Of a stretch of DNA of 64,000 nucleotides, positions 9,730-18,815 are shown one piece after another. Origin of the DNA: Deltaproteobacteria bacterium. GTDB taxonomy: Bacteria > Myxococcota_A > UBA796 > UBA2385. Under the pieces are notes generated by a model. It was given only the letters and a program-made list of their open reading frames with translations. It had not been told where the DNA came from and ran no database searches. Position numbers and translations under genes: made by a program. The stretch is from contig JAGYJW010000037.1 in NCBI GenBank assembly GCA_018401435.1, positions 1-64,000 on the forward strand, given 5' to 3'. Numbering within the stretch: the stretch's first letter is position 1; each line of letters begins with the position of its first letter.

Positions 9730-10257
9730 ATGTCTGCCTTCGCATTGCGCCCTCTGGGCCTGTTCTGCGCCCTCTCGGCCCTGGGCACCGGCTGCGGCGC
9801 CAAGGACGACAGCGCCGGCGGCTGCGACGCCTCGGGCGCCACTCCGGGGCAGGTGACCGGCACCCTGTCCGGCGCGGCCTGGTCCAGCCCGGCCACCTGG
9901 TCCTGGAGCGGCGACAGCCTGCAAGTCAACACCGGCACCACCGACGGCTGGCGCATGACCCTGGTGGCCCACCGGGACATCGAGGGCCGGACGATGGCCG
10001 AGATCGCCGATAGCGGGGGCTTTCCGGCAGAGGTCAGCCTGGGCGCCGACGACGGCTGGGCCCTGCTCTATCCCGAGGCCGGCAGCACAAGCCTGTCCAG
10101 CAAGGAGGGCAGCGGCGGCAGCCTGGTGCTGAGCGCCGGCGGCACAGCAGCGGGCACCGGGTCCTGGAGGGGCTGCCTGGACTTTGGGGCGGCCTCGGCC
10201 GATGGCAGCCAGGATGCCGTGTTGGACGCCGGTCTCATCGACGCTGTCCCCCTCTGA
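9730..10257 (+). CDS. Putative lipoprotein, unknown function
   Basis: About 175 residues starting at the ATG at 9730 (GGAG upstream). The signal peptide ends in a lipobox-like GTGC near residue 22. The rest is rich in Gly, Ser and Ala with alternating hydrophobic strands, suggesting a small beta-rich secreted domain. It follows the CoxE-like gene by 16 nt and may be in the same transcript. No family recognised. Confidence 0.7.
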   Translation: MSAFALRPLGLFCALSALGTGCGAKDDSAGGCDASGATPGQVTGTLSGAAWSSPATWSWSGDSLQVNTGTTDGWRMTLVAHRDIEGRTMAEIADSGGFPAEVSLGADDGWALLYPEAGSTSLSSKEGSGGSLVLSAGGTAAGTGSWRGCLDFGAASADGSQDAVLDAGLIDAVPL

Positions 10258-10292
10258 GCCCTCGGTCGGTCCCCCCGGGGCCGGTCGTGTTA

Positions 10293-10307
10293 CCGAGGCG
10301 GCCTCGG
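10293..10307. other. Short perfect inverted repeat upstream of the SDR gene
   Basis: CCGAGG-CGG-CCTCGG forms a 6-bp stem with a 3-nt loop in the 94-bp gap between the lipoprotein and SDR genes. It could be a weak terminator or an operator; the sequence alone does not decide. Confidence 0.3.
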
Positions 10308-10351
10308 CGGATCCTGACATGGGGATCCCCACACCCCGCAGGGAGCACGAC

Positions 10352-11119
10352 ATGAAGATTCAGGGCAACAAGTTCCTCGTCACCGGCGGTGCCAGCGGCA
10401 TGGGCCGGCACTTCACCCTCTCGCTGGCCCGCGACGGCGCCGACGTCGCCTTTTGCGACCTGGGCGATGAAGGCATCCAGGCCGTCGTCGCCGAGGGCGC
10501 GAAGCTGCCCGGCAAGGTGGTTGGCTTCTCCTGCGATGTGTCCAAGGAGGACCAGGTCGAGAAGCTGATCGCCGATGCGGCGGCGGCACTGGGTGGCCTC
10601 AACGGCATCATCAACAACGCCGGCATCATCCGCGACGGCCTGCTCATCAAGAAGGACCGCGAGACCGGCGCCATCAGCAAGCTGTCCATGAAGAAGTGGC
10701 AGCAGGTCATTGACGTCAACCTGACCGGCGTCTTTCTGGGTACGCGCGAATTCGCCGCCTGGTACGCCGAATATGGCAGCGGTGGCGGCGTGGTGGTCTC
10801 CATCTCCAGCATCAGCCGCCACGGAAATATGGGCCAGAGCAACTACTCGGCCGCCAAGGCCGGCATCGTGGCCATGACCAAGCTGTGGGGCGGCGAGCTG
10901 GCCCGCTATGGCATCCGCACCGGCGCCATCGCCCCCGGCTTCACCCGCACCCCCATCCTCGAAGGCATGCCCCCCGAGATGCTGGCCAAGGTGGTGCAGC
11001 CCGTGCCCCTCAAGCGCATCGGCGAGCCCGAAGAGATGTATATGACCGTGAAGTTCATCATCGAGAACGACTACTTCACGGGCCGCACCATCGATGTGGA
11101 TGGCGGCCTGGTCCTCTGA
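10352..11119 (+). CDS. Short-chain dehydrogenase/reductase (SDR)
   Basis: This 255-residue protein is a classical SDR. The NAD(P)-binding TGGASGMG lies near residue 11, NNAG near 88, the catalytic Ser in SISSISRHG, and YSAAK as the Tyr/Lys pair near 165. The C-terminus FTGRTIDVDGGLVL is typical. GGGAG sits 9 nt before the ATG at 10352. SDRs reduce or oxidise hydroxyl/keto groups. The substrate is not evident, and the resemblance is to FabG or 3-hydroxyacyl-type members. It is convergent with the minus-strand gene ending at 11145. Confidence 0.93.
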   Translation: MKIQGNKFLVTGGASGMGRHFTLSLARDGADVAFCDLGDEGIQAVVAEGAKLPGKVVGFSCDVSKEDQVEKLIADAAAALGGLNGIINNAGIIRDGLLIKKDRETGAISKLSMKKWQQVIDVNLTGVFLGTREFAAWYAEYGSGGGVVVSISSISRHGNMGQSNYSAAKAGIVAMTKLWGGELARYGIRTGAIAPGFTRTPILEGMPPEMLAKVVQPVPLKRIGEPEEMYMTVKFIIENDYFTGRTIDVDGGLVL

Positions 11120-11144
11120 GGCGGGCTGGGCCCTGCCCTGGGGC

Positions 11145-12053
11145 TCAAAGCAGCTTGGACAGCGCGATGGCCAGGGCCGAGCCCAACCAGGCGAGGCCCG
11201 CCAGCGTGAGGCAACCCCCGCAGCCCAGCGTCGCCTTGAGGCGCTGGCGGCGGGGGTTGTGCTGCAATTCCTGCTCGGCGGGCCAGGGGGCCTCGGGCGG
11301 GCGCGGTGCGCCGACCGTCTCGAGACCTTCGGCCAGCACGGCCAGATCCGCCAGCCAGGCGTCCAGCTGCTCGGGGGTCCAGCGGTGGGCGTCGGGCCCT
11401 GCCAGGGTCAGGCAGACGGCGTCGGGCTCCACCCGAAAGAGGGGGCTGTTGCCCGGGGGCTGCGCCAACAGGCGCTGTAGGGCGGCCTTGACCTCGGGCC
11501 AGGCCAGCAGGGCCCGCACGCCGGCTGGATCGCCGGCCAGCCCTACCACCTCGGGATGCTCGCGCAGGTTGAGCAGGTCGAGGCCGCGGCCCAGATCGGC
11601 GATCAAGGCGCCATGGGCCGGGGTGGTCAGCTGCATGCGCCGACCCGTGGTGGCAGAGAGGTAGAGGCGGAGCTGGCCGGGGTTGGCGTAGGGGCTGTGG
11701 CGGCCCATCGACGCCACCAGGGCGACCTTGCGGCCGGCCAGGCTGCCGGTCAGCCGCCGAAAGAAGAAGCCCTCGTCGGCGACCACCCAGCCCCGGGGGG
11801 CCGCGACGGCGTCGGTATAGAAGTCCAGGTCCTGCCCGCGCGCGGCGATGGCCGGCAAGAAGGCCAGGGCGGTCACCAGGGCGATGCTCATGGCCACCCC
11901 CAGCAGAACGAGGTGTCCGCGCAGATCTTCGAGCTCTCGGGGCAGGGGGGCGAAGCTGCCGGGCGCGCCGCCGCAGATCAGGGCCAGCAGCACGCCCAGC
12001 ACGATGGCTGCCACCAGCAGCTTGCCCAAGGGCCCTCGCTTGCGCGGGGTCAT
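11145..12053 (-). CDS. Membrane protein of unknown function
   Basis: About 302 residues beginning MTPRKRGPLGKLL. Hydrophobic segments lie near residues 10-30, 50-72 and at the C-terminus (about 277-299), so both ends of the chain are membrane-anchored around a soluble region of about 200 residues. The start overlaps the stop of the upstream hydrolase as ATGA (12050-12053), implying translational coupling. No family recognised. Confidence 0.8.
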   Translation of the reverse strand: MTPRKRGPLGKLLVAAIVLGVLLALICGGAPGSFAPLPRELEDLRGHLVLLGVAMSIALVTALAFLPAIAARGQDLDFYTDAVAAPRGWVVADEGFFFRRLTGSLAGRKVALVASMGRHSPYANPGQLRLYLSATTGRRMQLTTPAHGALIADLGRGLDLLNLREHPEVVGLAGDPAGVRALLAWPEVKAALQRLLAQPPGNSPLFRVEPDAVCLTLAGPDAHRWTPEQLDAWLADLAVLAEGLETVGAPRPPEAPWPAEQELQHNPRRQRLKATLGCGGCLTLAGLAWLGSALAIALSKLL

Positions 12054-12914
12054 CGGACTTGGACCTCGGCCAGGAAGGCGGCGATGGCGCTGCCCAGGGC
12101 CTGGGGCTGCTCCAGGGGCACGAGGTGGCCGCCGGGCAAGGTCTGGGAGCGGGCACAGGGCAAGGCCGCGCTGCGCCGCTGCTGCACCTCGGCCGAATAG
12201 AGGCTGTATTCGGGCCAGACCAGCAGGGTGGGGGCCTGGATGCGCCGCAAGAAGGCCAGCAATTCCACCTCGCGGAAGGTGGTGGGGCTGCGAATGCGGT
12301 GGCGGGGGTCGTGGGTCCACCGGCGGCCCCCGTCGGGGGTCGCCTCGACCATGTGGGCGTGGGTGCGGTCGTGCCCGCTGAAGGCGAAGCTGCCGGGCGG
12401 AGCGTTCGTTCAGCAGCACCGCGGTTTCGGCGGGCTGTGGGGCGCTGGGCCGGTGGACCCGCGCCCACACCGTCCAGAAGGCGACCATGCGATCCTGGGG
12501 TCCTCGTTGCCCAGCTCGGGCGCCCCCAGGCCGTCCACCAGCACGAGGCGGCGCACCCGGTCTGGCCGGGCCGCCGCAAAGAGCGGCCACCGTACCCCCC
12601 ATGGAGTGGCCCACGAGGTCCACCTGCGGGTGCCCCTCGGCGGCGAGCCGGGCCACCAGCGCGTCCACATCGGCCACCAGGTCCGAGAAGTGGTACCAGG
12701 CCGCGGGGGCCAGGTGGCCGCTGGCGCCAAAACCCCGCTGGTCCGGCGCCAGCCAGCGCCCCGGCCGTCCCTCCGCCACCGCAGCGAAGACGAAGCCCTG
12801 GTCGAGGAAGCCGTGCAGACAGACCACCGGCGGCGAGGTCGTGTCGGCGGGCTGCGGGCCGAGCTCCCACACCCGCAAGGGCAGGCCGCGGATGTCCAGG
12901 GTCCAAGCGGTCAT
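12050..12914 (-). CDS. Alpha/beta hydrolase (frame disrupted)
   Basis: The N-terminus VVCLHGFLDQGF, the middle DQRGFGASG and the nucleophile elbow GHSMGG identify an alpha/beta hydrolase, and the C-terminal PTLLVWPEYSLYS ... LPGGHLVPLEQP supplies the late Asp/His region. The protein is continuous only if the frame is switched three times, near 12590, 12495 and 12395. The successive switches alternate, giving a small net shift. The family hydrolyses esters, amides or epoxides; the substrate is unknown. Because recognisable family sequence persists through every break, sequence error is at least as likely as gene decay. It is coupled to the downstream membrane protein by ATGA overlap, and its start lies 7 bp after the upstream gene's stop. 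Confidence 0.72.
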
Positions 12915-12921
12915 GGGCGGC

Positions 12922-14181
12922 TCAGGCGGTGACGGAGGCGAAGCGGGGCCGCACCCGATCCGAGACCACCGGATGCAACCTGCGGGGGCTATCCCAGGCC
13001 GCCAGGATGAGCCGCGCCGTGTCGGCCAGCCGGGGTCGCAGCAGGGCTTCGCGGGTCTTGCGGCGGGCGAGCACGGCGCGCTGTCGGTCGCAGGGCGTCC
13101 ACCGCCAGCCCGAAGCTGACCGGGTCGAGGTCGCCCCGCTCCAGCACCGCTGCAGCGGCGCCGGTGGCCCCGGCGTCGCCGATCAAGGAGCGCAGCCGGG
13201 CCTCATAGGCCATCCACAAGGGGGCGTCGGGGTGCAGGCGCCGAAGCAGATCCACCGCCACCAGCCCAGCGGGGGCGGCGTCGGGGTTGCGCACCCCCAA
13301 GGCCACCAGCCCGCTGCCGCAGTCGTGCAGGGCCTCCAGGTCCACCCGCGCGGCGGCCTGCCAGGCGTCCAGGGCGGCGGCGCCGGCATCGCGGCCCTCG
13401 CGATCCAGGCTGATCGCCTGGTCGAGGTGGTGTTCGGCGCGTACCAGGGGATGGTCGCGGTCAATGAGCGCGTAGTCCTCATCCTGGGCCAGCAGACGGC
13501 TCTGCGTGCCGAGGGCCTGGGCCGGCCGAGCCCGCTCTCGGGGGCCGCCGGCCGGGACCAGCCCCCAGTGATGCGCCGCAGCCAGCGCTCCTCGCTGATC
13601 CAGCCGCCGGCCGCCCGCGGCAGCAGGGCGCCGCGCTCCCGGGCGTCGGTGCGGGGGCAGGCCCGCCCGCGGGCGTCGGTGATCAGCCGGTGCCAGCGTC
13701 GCGTCTCGGCGTGCTGCGGGCTGGTGCACAGGGCGGCGTCGATCTGGGCCTGGGCGCCGGCCAGGTCGGAACGCAGCAGGGCCCGCGCCGCCAGATCGCA
13801 GCGCAGGTCGGCCTGGGCCGCGGGGGGCAGCTCCTGCAACCATCCGCCCAGCCGGGCCGTGGCCTCGGGCTCGGGCAGGGCGAGGGCAGCGAGGCTGAAG
13901 GCGCTGGGCAGCCCGCCCGTCAGGGCGAGGTCGAGGGACTGCAGGGCCGCCCGCTCGAGGCCCAACGCGAAGAGCCCGCGGGCGGTCAGCTCGGCCAAGG
14001 ACGGATGCCGCGCATCCTCGGCCTCCAAGGCGTCCACGGCCGCAAAGAAGGCGCGGCGTTGTCCGCGCAGGGCGGGGGTGAGCACCCGCTGCCAGGGGTC
14101 CGGCGCCGGGCACGGGGGCGTGCGGGCCAGGGCCGGGCCCTGGGGGACAGCCGGCGAGACGAGGGCGAGGGAACCAGTCAT
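12922..14181 (-). CDS. Unknown protein, Ala/Leu-rich helical (frame disrupted)
   Basis: A strong AGGAGGTG ribosome-binding site precedes the ATG at 14181. The protein is helical and Ala/Arg/Leu-rich, with TPR-like alternation (AFFAAVDALEAEDARHPSLA, DLAARALLRSDLAGAQAQID). The frame must be changed near 13540, at a G/C homopolymer, and changed back near 13090 to reach the C-terminus ending RPRFASVTA. The two shifts compensate. About 420 codons in total. Function unknown. It sits directly upstream of the alpha/beta hydrolase and is probably co-transcribed with it. Confidence 0.6.
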
Positions 14182-14258
14182 CAGACACCTCCTGCCAAGC
14201 AGAGGTGCATGAGTCGTGCCGCCGTGATTTCAGGGGCTTGACGGGAGGGTGTCGAAGG

Positions 14259-14282
14259 ATCCGTCGACAGGTGACGGATTTT
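14259..14282. terminator. Hairpin downstream of the universal stress protein gene
   Basis: ATCCGTC (14259-14265) pairs with GACGGAT (14273-14279) around a 7-nt loop. A short T run follows on the plus strand. It lies just past the stop of the minus-strand uspA-like gene, in a 122-bp gap with nothing else visible. Terminator role inferred. Confidence 0.4.
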
Positions 14283-14303
14283 CGGCCCCCCCCAAGCCGC
14301 CGC

Positions 14304-14795
14304 TCAGTCCCGCAAGTAGGGGTAGCCCTTGGGCTTGACCACAAAGACCGAGCAGGTGGCCTTGGACACCAGCTGTTCGCTCATGGAGCCCATCAAGAAG
14401 CCCTTGATGCCGCGGGGGCCGTGGGTGCCGCTCACGACCAGGTCGATCTCTTCGTCGGCGATGACCTTGAGCGCCACCTCCAGCCAATCGCCCCCGCTGA
14501 TGTAGGCGCTTACGGCAATCTCGGGCAGGCCGCGGCCGGCGGCGGTCGCGCGGGCCTGCTCGGAGGCCACCACCTCCACCAGGCGACGCTCCTCGGATTC
14601 GATGTCCCCCGCGATGAGGTTGTGCAGGTCGTGGTTGTCGACCCGGCGGCTCAAGGTCGCGTCCAGGTCGGGCTGCACATGGAGCAGCACCAGCTCGGCC
14701 TGGTTCTGGCTGGCAAGCTGCATGGCGGCGGACACCGCGGCGCGCGAGACCTCGGAATAGTCGACCGGCACGAGGATCTTCTTGACCGTGAACAT
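14304..14795 (-). CDS. Universal stress protein (UspA family)
   Basis: This 163-residue protein starts KKILVPVDYSEVS. It ends with the ATP-binding signature of the family: Gly-x2-Gly-x9-Gly-Ser in GTHGPRGIKGFLMGS, then VFVVKP. Members with this motif bind ATP and accumulate under stress; the precise role varies. GGAG precedes the ATG. A TAAGGT hexamer about 30 nt upstream may be its -10 box. It appears to be monocistronic. Confidence 0.95.
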   Translation of the reverse strand: MFTVKKILVPVDYSEVSRAAVSAAMQLASQNQAELVLLHVQPDLDATLSRRVDNHDLHNLIAGDIESEERRLVEVVASEQARATAAGRGLPEIAVSAYISGGDWLEVALKVIADEEIDLVVSGTHGPRGIKGFLMGSMSEQLVSKATCSVFVVKPKGYPYLRD

Positions 14796-14885
14796 GGGGG
14801 GCTCCGTTCAGGGGGGGCGAGGGGAGGGCACCTTATTGGGCGTCTCGCCGGGGATCACCACAATCCCACTTCGACCTGTAGCGGA

Positions 14886-15566
14886 TCAGCTTCCGCCACC
14901 CAAGTCGGGTTGGAAGCGGCCGGTGTCCAAGAAAGAGAGCACCTGGTCCAACACCCAGGGGCGGGCCATCACAAAGCTGTGGCCGGCGGGAATCACGGCG
15001 AAATCCGCCGCCCCGGCCAGCCGGGCCTCGGCCACCCGCACCTTGCCGTCGTTGTCGCCCTCCAGAAGGCGCGAGAAGCCGCGCTCATCGCCGGTTCCGC
15101 CCACCAGGATGCCCAGCTCCACACCCGCGTCCACCGGGACGGGCAGGTGCAGGGGGCGACCGGGCAGCAGCGGGGCGAGCGGATCCCAGCCCAGCCGGTG
15201 AATGGGCAGGATCTGCCGGACCTTCTCGGCGGCTTGGGCCCCCTGGTTGGGCGGCGCCAGCATGACGACGCGGCGCAGGGGAGGGGAGTGGGCCAGCGCC
15301 GCCCGCAAGACCAGGCCGCCCATGCTGTGGGTGATCACATCCACCCGGGCGCCGCCGTGGCGGTCCGAGAGCGCGCCGATCCGGGCGGCGGCCTGCGCCC
15401 CCAGCGTGGGCAGGTCCGCCAGCTCGTAGCGGGCGGTGGGGCAGAGCACCTCGCGATAGCCCTCTCTGCGCAAGCGCCAGCGCACCGGCAGCATGCTGAC
15501 CCCGGTGCGCAGAAAGCCATGGAAGCAAGCCGCGATTCGCGGCCCCTCGCCCAGCTCGGTGCTCAC
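14886..15566 (-). CDS. Lipase/esterase-like alpha/beta hydrolase
   Basis: About 226 residues. The oxyanion-hole HGFLRTG lies near residue 16 and the nucleophile elbow is THSMGG (Ser near 88). A late Asp is in EGDNDGKVRVAEARL and the His in AGHSFVM, giving a full catalytic triad. It resembles small triacylglycerol lipases of the EstA/LipA type and lacks a signal peptide. The start is GTG at 15566, overlapping the stop of the pentapeptide-repeat gene as GTGA, so translation of the two is probably coupled. The start is chosen for that overlap; frames further upstream only read into the neighbour. Confidence 0.88.
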   Translation of the reverse strand: MSTELGEGPRIAACFHGFLRTGVSMLPVRWRLRREGYREVLCPTARYELADLPTLGAQAAARIGALSDRHGGARVDVITHSMGGLVLRAALAHSPPLRRVVMLAPPNQGAQAAEKVRQILPIHRLGWDPLAPLLPGRPLHLPVPVDAGVELGILVGGTGDERGFSRLLEGDNDGKVRVAEARLAGAADFAVIPAGHSFVMARPWVLDQVLSFLDTGRFQPDLGGGS

Positions 15567-17338
15567 CCCGCGCGCCAGCGGCTCTCTGCCTTGCCCTCCT
15601 TGAGGGCGAAGATCTCCAGGGTGCCGTCCAGGTCGATGATGGCCACCAGCGGGGTGTCGGTGCCCATCACCATGCGGATCTCGGACACGTCCCGGCCCTC
15701 GTCGTCCACGACGGGGAAGGGCTCGCCGTCGGGCAGGCGCACGGCCCAGGCGCTGGCGGCGCCTTCGGGGGTGGTGGGTTCGCGGGTGAAGACGGCCCAG
15801 GCCACATCTTTGAAGCTGGCGGCGTCCACCACGCCGATGGGCATCTTCTTGAGCAGGTGGTGGTCGCTGTCCCCACCCCGAGTGCCCACCACAGCGGTGC
15901 GCAGGCCGGTCTTTTCGGCGGGGCACCAGGCCAGGGCCAGGCCGCCCTGGCTGGGGGCGGCGGCATAGCGCCGTCCGGGGAAGTCGGCGGGGGCCGAGAT
16001 GGGCGCGCCCACACGGCTGCTGCTCATGCTCACCAGCGTGCCGCCCTTGCTGAGGACGACGGGGTGGTGGTCGCTCACGAAGCCGCGCACCGTGCGCATG
16101 CCCTCGCCGTGCAGGGTGACCAGCTCGGCCTCGTCCACCCGGTGGGCCAGGATGCCCGGGCCTTCGCGGGCGATGCCATAGAGCACCAGCGCGCCGTCTT
16201 CGTAGCGGAGCACCGGCCGGGCCGCCGGCGTGTAGCCCAGCTTCAGCCGCCGGGGCGTGCCGATCTTGCCCGCCTTGTCTACGGGCACGACCAGGGCGGC
16301 GGTGCCACCGGGGCGCTCCAGGAGCAGCATCACCACGAAGCCATCGGGGGTGGCCGCCAGGGTGCGCGCCACCACCAGATCCGCGGGAATGGGCAGCGCG
16401 GCTGCGTCTTCGGGGGCGTCTATACCCATGGTGCCAAAGAGCACCCGCAGCCAGCTGCGGCCGGGGGGGGCTTCGGCATTCTCCCAGAGGGTGGCGACCA
16501 GCTTGCCCGAGGCCGCGACCTGGGGCTCCTCCATCATCATCACCTTCATGGGCGGGGCGACGCCCACTGCGAGGTGGAGGTGGCTGGGGGGCAGCTGGGC
16601 GTCGGTCAGGCGGGCACCGCTCAGATCGACGCCTTCAAGGTCCACTTCGGAGAGGTCGGCCCGGCCCAGATCGGCGCCTTCGAAGTTCACGCCGACCAGC
16701 TTGGCCCGAGACAGGTCGGCCTCGATGAGCTTGGCCCCCGAGAGGTTGGCGCCGCTGAGATCGGCCCCGCCCAGGCGCGCCCGGGAGAGGTCGGCCCCGG
16801 TGAAGTTGCAGCCGGCCAGCACCGCGTCGTTGAAGCGGGCCTCCGTCAGGTTGGCCTCGGTGAGATCACAGTCCTCGAGCTTGGCTTCGGCCATGCGGGC
16901 CTCGGCCATCTCGGCGTGGTCCAGCTTGCAGCGCTTCAGGACGGTGCGCTTGAGCTTGGCCGAGGTGAGCACCACATTGCTGAGGTCGCAGTCCGACAGC
17001 TCGGCGTCGCTGAAGTCCGCCCCCGAGAGGTCGGCGTCGCTGAAGTCGGTCTCTTCGATGAAGGCCTCGCGCCAGCGGCTCTGGAGGGCCATGATGCCGC
17101 TGAGCTTGGCGCTGCTGATGTCGGCGCCGGACAGGTCCGAACGCGCGAGCATGGCGTCGGTCAGGTCGGCGCCGGTGAGGTCGGCCTTCTCCAAGGTGGC
17201 CGAGCTGAGGTCCACCCCGCCCGCAGCCTGCACCCCGGAGAGGTCGGCGGCGTAGAGCTCCAACTTGCCGCGCCGCGGGCGCTGTTCGTTGAATGCTTCG
17301 ACGTTGCCCTCGGCGAGGAGGGCCAGCAGATCGTCCAT
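15563..17338 (-). CDS. Pentapeptide-repeat protein with beta-rich C-terminal domain
   Basis: Residues about 30-235 are about 40 pentapeptide repeats of A(D/N)LxX type (ADLTGADLTDAMLARSDLSG), which fold into a right-handed quadrilateral beta-helix. Residues about 240-591 are a different, strand-rich region (DLVVARTLAATPDGFVVMLL ... DLDGTLEIFALKEG) suggestive of a propeller. The length of 591 residues is well beyond a simple repeat protein. No signal peptide is seen, so it is probably cytoplasmic. It is coupled by GTGA overlap to a lipase gene and divergent from an M16 peptidase pair. The biochemical role is unknown; some pentapeptide proteins mimic DNA or scaffold partners, but nothing here proves that. 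Confidence 0.92.
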   Translation of the reverse strand: MDDLLALLAEGNVEAFNEQRPRRGKLELYAADLSGVQAAGGVDLSSATLEKADLTGADLTDAMLARSDLSGADISSAKLSGIMALQSRWREAFIEETDFSDADLSGADFSDAELSDCDLSNVVLTSAKLKRTVLKRCKLDHAEMAEARMAEAKLEDCDLTEANLTEARFNDAVLAGCNFTGADLSRARLGGADLSGANLSGAKLIEADLSRAKLVGVNFEGADLGRADLSEVDLEGVDLSGARLTDAQLPPSHLHLAVGVAPPMKVMMMEEPQVAASGKLVATLWENAEAPPGRSWLRVLFGTMGIDAPEDAAALPIPADLVVARTLAATPDGFVVMLLLERPGGTAALVVPVDKAGKIGTPRRLKLGYTPAARPVLRYEDGALVLYGIAREGPGILAHRVDEAELVTLHGEGMRTVRGFVSDHHPVVLSKGGTLVSMSSSRVGAPISAPADFPGRRYAAAPSQGGLALAWCPAEKTGLRTAVVGTRGGDSDHHLLKKMPIGVVDAASFKDVAWAVFTREPTTPEGAASAWAVRLPDGEPFPVVDDEGRDVSEIRMVMGTDTPLVAIIDLDGTLEIFALKEGKAESRWRAG

Positions 17339-17374
17339 ATCGTCTCCGAAAGCGAGGCCAGGTCGGTAGCAGCG

Positions 17375-17383
17375 GCGCCTATC
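17375..17383 (-). promoter_or_regulatory. GATAGGCGC element upstream of the pentapeptide-repeat gene
   Basis: On the minus strand GATAGGCGC lies about 37 nt before the ATG at 17338. The identical 9-mer occurs upstream of the genes starting at 38855 and 52909. It is interpreted as a -10-like element. A GGAG ribosome-binding site lies between it and the start. Confidence 0.35.
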
Positions 17384-17452
17384 GCGCCGGGCCCTCCTGC
17401 GCCCGGCCCCGCGGGCCGCCTCGGGCCGCGCCCCTGGCGGTTATCCAGCGCC

Positions 17453-18815
17453 ATGGACTCCTTTCTCCACCTCTGCTTGCTATGGGTCCAGGCTTCCGGC
17501 GCGGCCGCGCCCAGCCCCGCCGCCGCGCCGCGCCTGCGCCTGGAGGCGACCCAGGCCACGCTGGCCAACGGGCTCTCCGTGGTGATTCAGCCCGATCACC
17601 GCGCGCCGATCGTGCACCTGCTGTTGATGGCCGAGGGGGGCGCTGCCGCCGAAGGGCCGGGCGAATCCGGCTTCGCCCACCTCTTCGAACACCTCGCCTT
17701 TGAAGGGTCGGGTGGGGCCTATGACCGCGGCCTGGAAGCCCTGGGCGGCAGCTCCAACGCCTGGACCGACCACGACCGCACGGCCTTTCTGGCGACGGCC
17801 CCCCGATCGGGCCTGGACCGCCTGCTGGAGCTGGAGGCCCGCCGCTGGTTGGCCCCCCTGGCGGGCATCGACGGCCCAGCGCTGGCCCGCCAGCGCGATG
17901 TGGTGGCCAGCGAGGCCGACATCGCCGCCGACGCCCCGGATGGCCACCGCATGGACGCCCTGCTGGCGGCTGCCTTTCCCCCGGGCCATCCCTACCGGTC
18001 GCCGGTGATGGGCGACCCGGCGACCTTGGACGCGGCCCGCCCAGAAGCCCTGCAGGCCTTCTACGCCGGCCACCATGGGCCCGCGCGGTGGATCCTCGTC
18101 CTGGTGGGCGATGTGGACGCCGCTGCTGCCTTGGCAGCCATCGAGGCGCGGCTGGGCGCCCTGCCGTCCCTCGCCCCTGCCGACGAGAATGAAGTCAGCG
18201 AGTCCATTGTCAAGCTGCAGTCCGGCTCGTGGGTGCACGCCGGGCCCACCCGGGCGCCCGCCTTGCACCTGGTCTGGCCCGCGCCCCCGGCCGGCCACCC
18301 CGACGGAGTCGCCCTGGAGCTGCTCAGCCGCATGCTCACCCAGGACCCGGCCTCGGAATTCAAGGCGATGCTCAGCCGGCGGCGCCGGGTGGACCGGGCC
18401 GAGGCCTGGATGTGGCAAGGCCAGCGCGGCGGCCTCTTCGTGCTCAGCCTCAGCCGGGGCGGGCGGGATCTGGACCGCAGCGCCGCCGCCTGTGGCCGCG
18501 GCTGCGGCGGGCCTGGGTGGCCCCGGTGGACCCCGCGGCCCTGGAGCGCGCCCGCGCCGCCGCCCTGCTGGACCGCCTGCGCCGCTTTGAGGACCCGGCC
18601 ACCCGGGCCGAGGCCCTGGCCCTCTGCCTGTCGGCCACCGGGGCACCGACTGCCCCCAGGTCGAGCTGGATCGCCTCACATCGCTGGATGCCGCCGCCCT
18701 GGACGCCGCCCGCCGCCGCTGGCTGCCCTGGGCCCCCCAGACCTTGCTGTCCACCGTGCCCGAAGGGCAAGAGGCAATGGCCCTGGCCGGGGCGCGGCCC
18801 GTGGACCTGCCCTGA
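17453..18815 (+). CDS. M16 family zinc metallopeptidase, active subunit (frame disrupted)
   Basis: A signal peptide is followed by the M16 core. The inverted zinc motif HLFEH lies near residue 78, with a downstream Glu in VVASEADIAAD that completes the site. The frame must change near 18490 and again near 18645; family-like sequence continues to ARPVDLP and a stop that overlaps the next start as TGATG. Total about 453 codons. These enzymes degrade peptides in the periplasm or act with an inactive partner. TATCCA lies 5 nt before the ATG and no ribosome-binding site is visible. Confidence 0.85.

Noticed and set aside
7434..9980. An 848-codon minus-strand open frame
   Set aside because: Antisense to the MoxR and CoxE-like genes; composition is shadow-like (Gly/Val/His/Gln-rich) and no motif is present.
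11071..12906. A 611-codon minus-strand open frame overlapping the hydrolase and membrane-protein genes
   Set aside because: Its composition (Pro/Arg/Gly-rich) shows it to be an out-of-frame reading; hydrolase and membrane-protein motifs occur in the other frames.
15857..17452. Plus-strand open frame upstream of the M16 gene
   Set aside because: It is the mirror of the pentapeptide-repeat gene: its Gly/Ala/Val repeats reflect the periodic A-D-L coding on the opposite strand. The real M16 gene starts at 17453.
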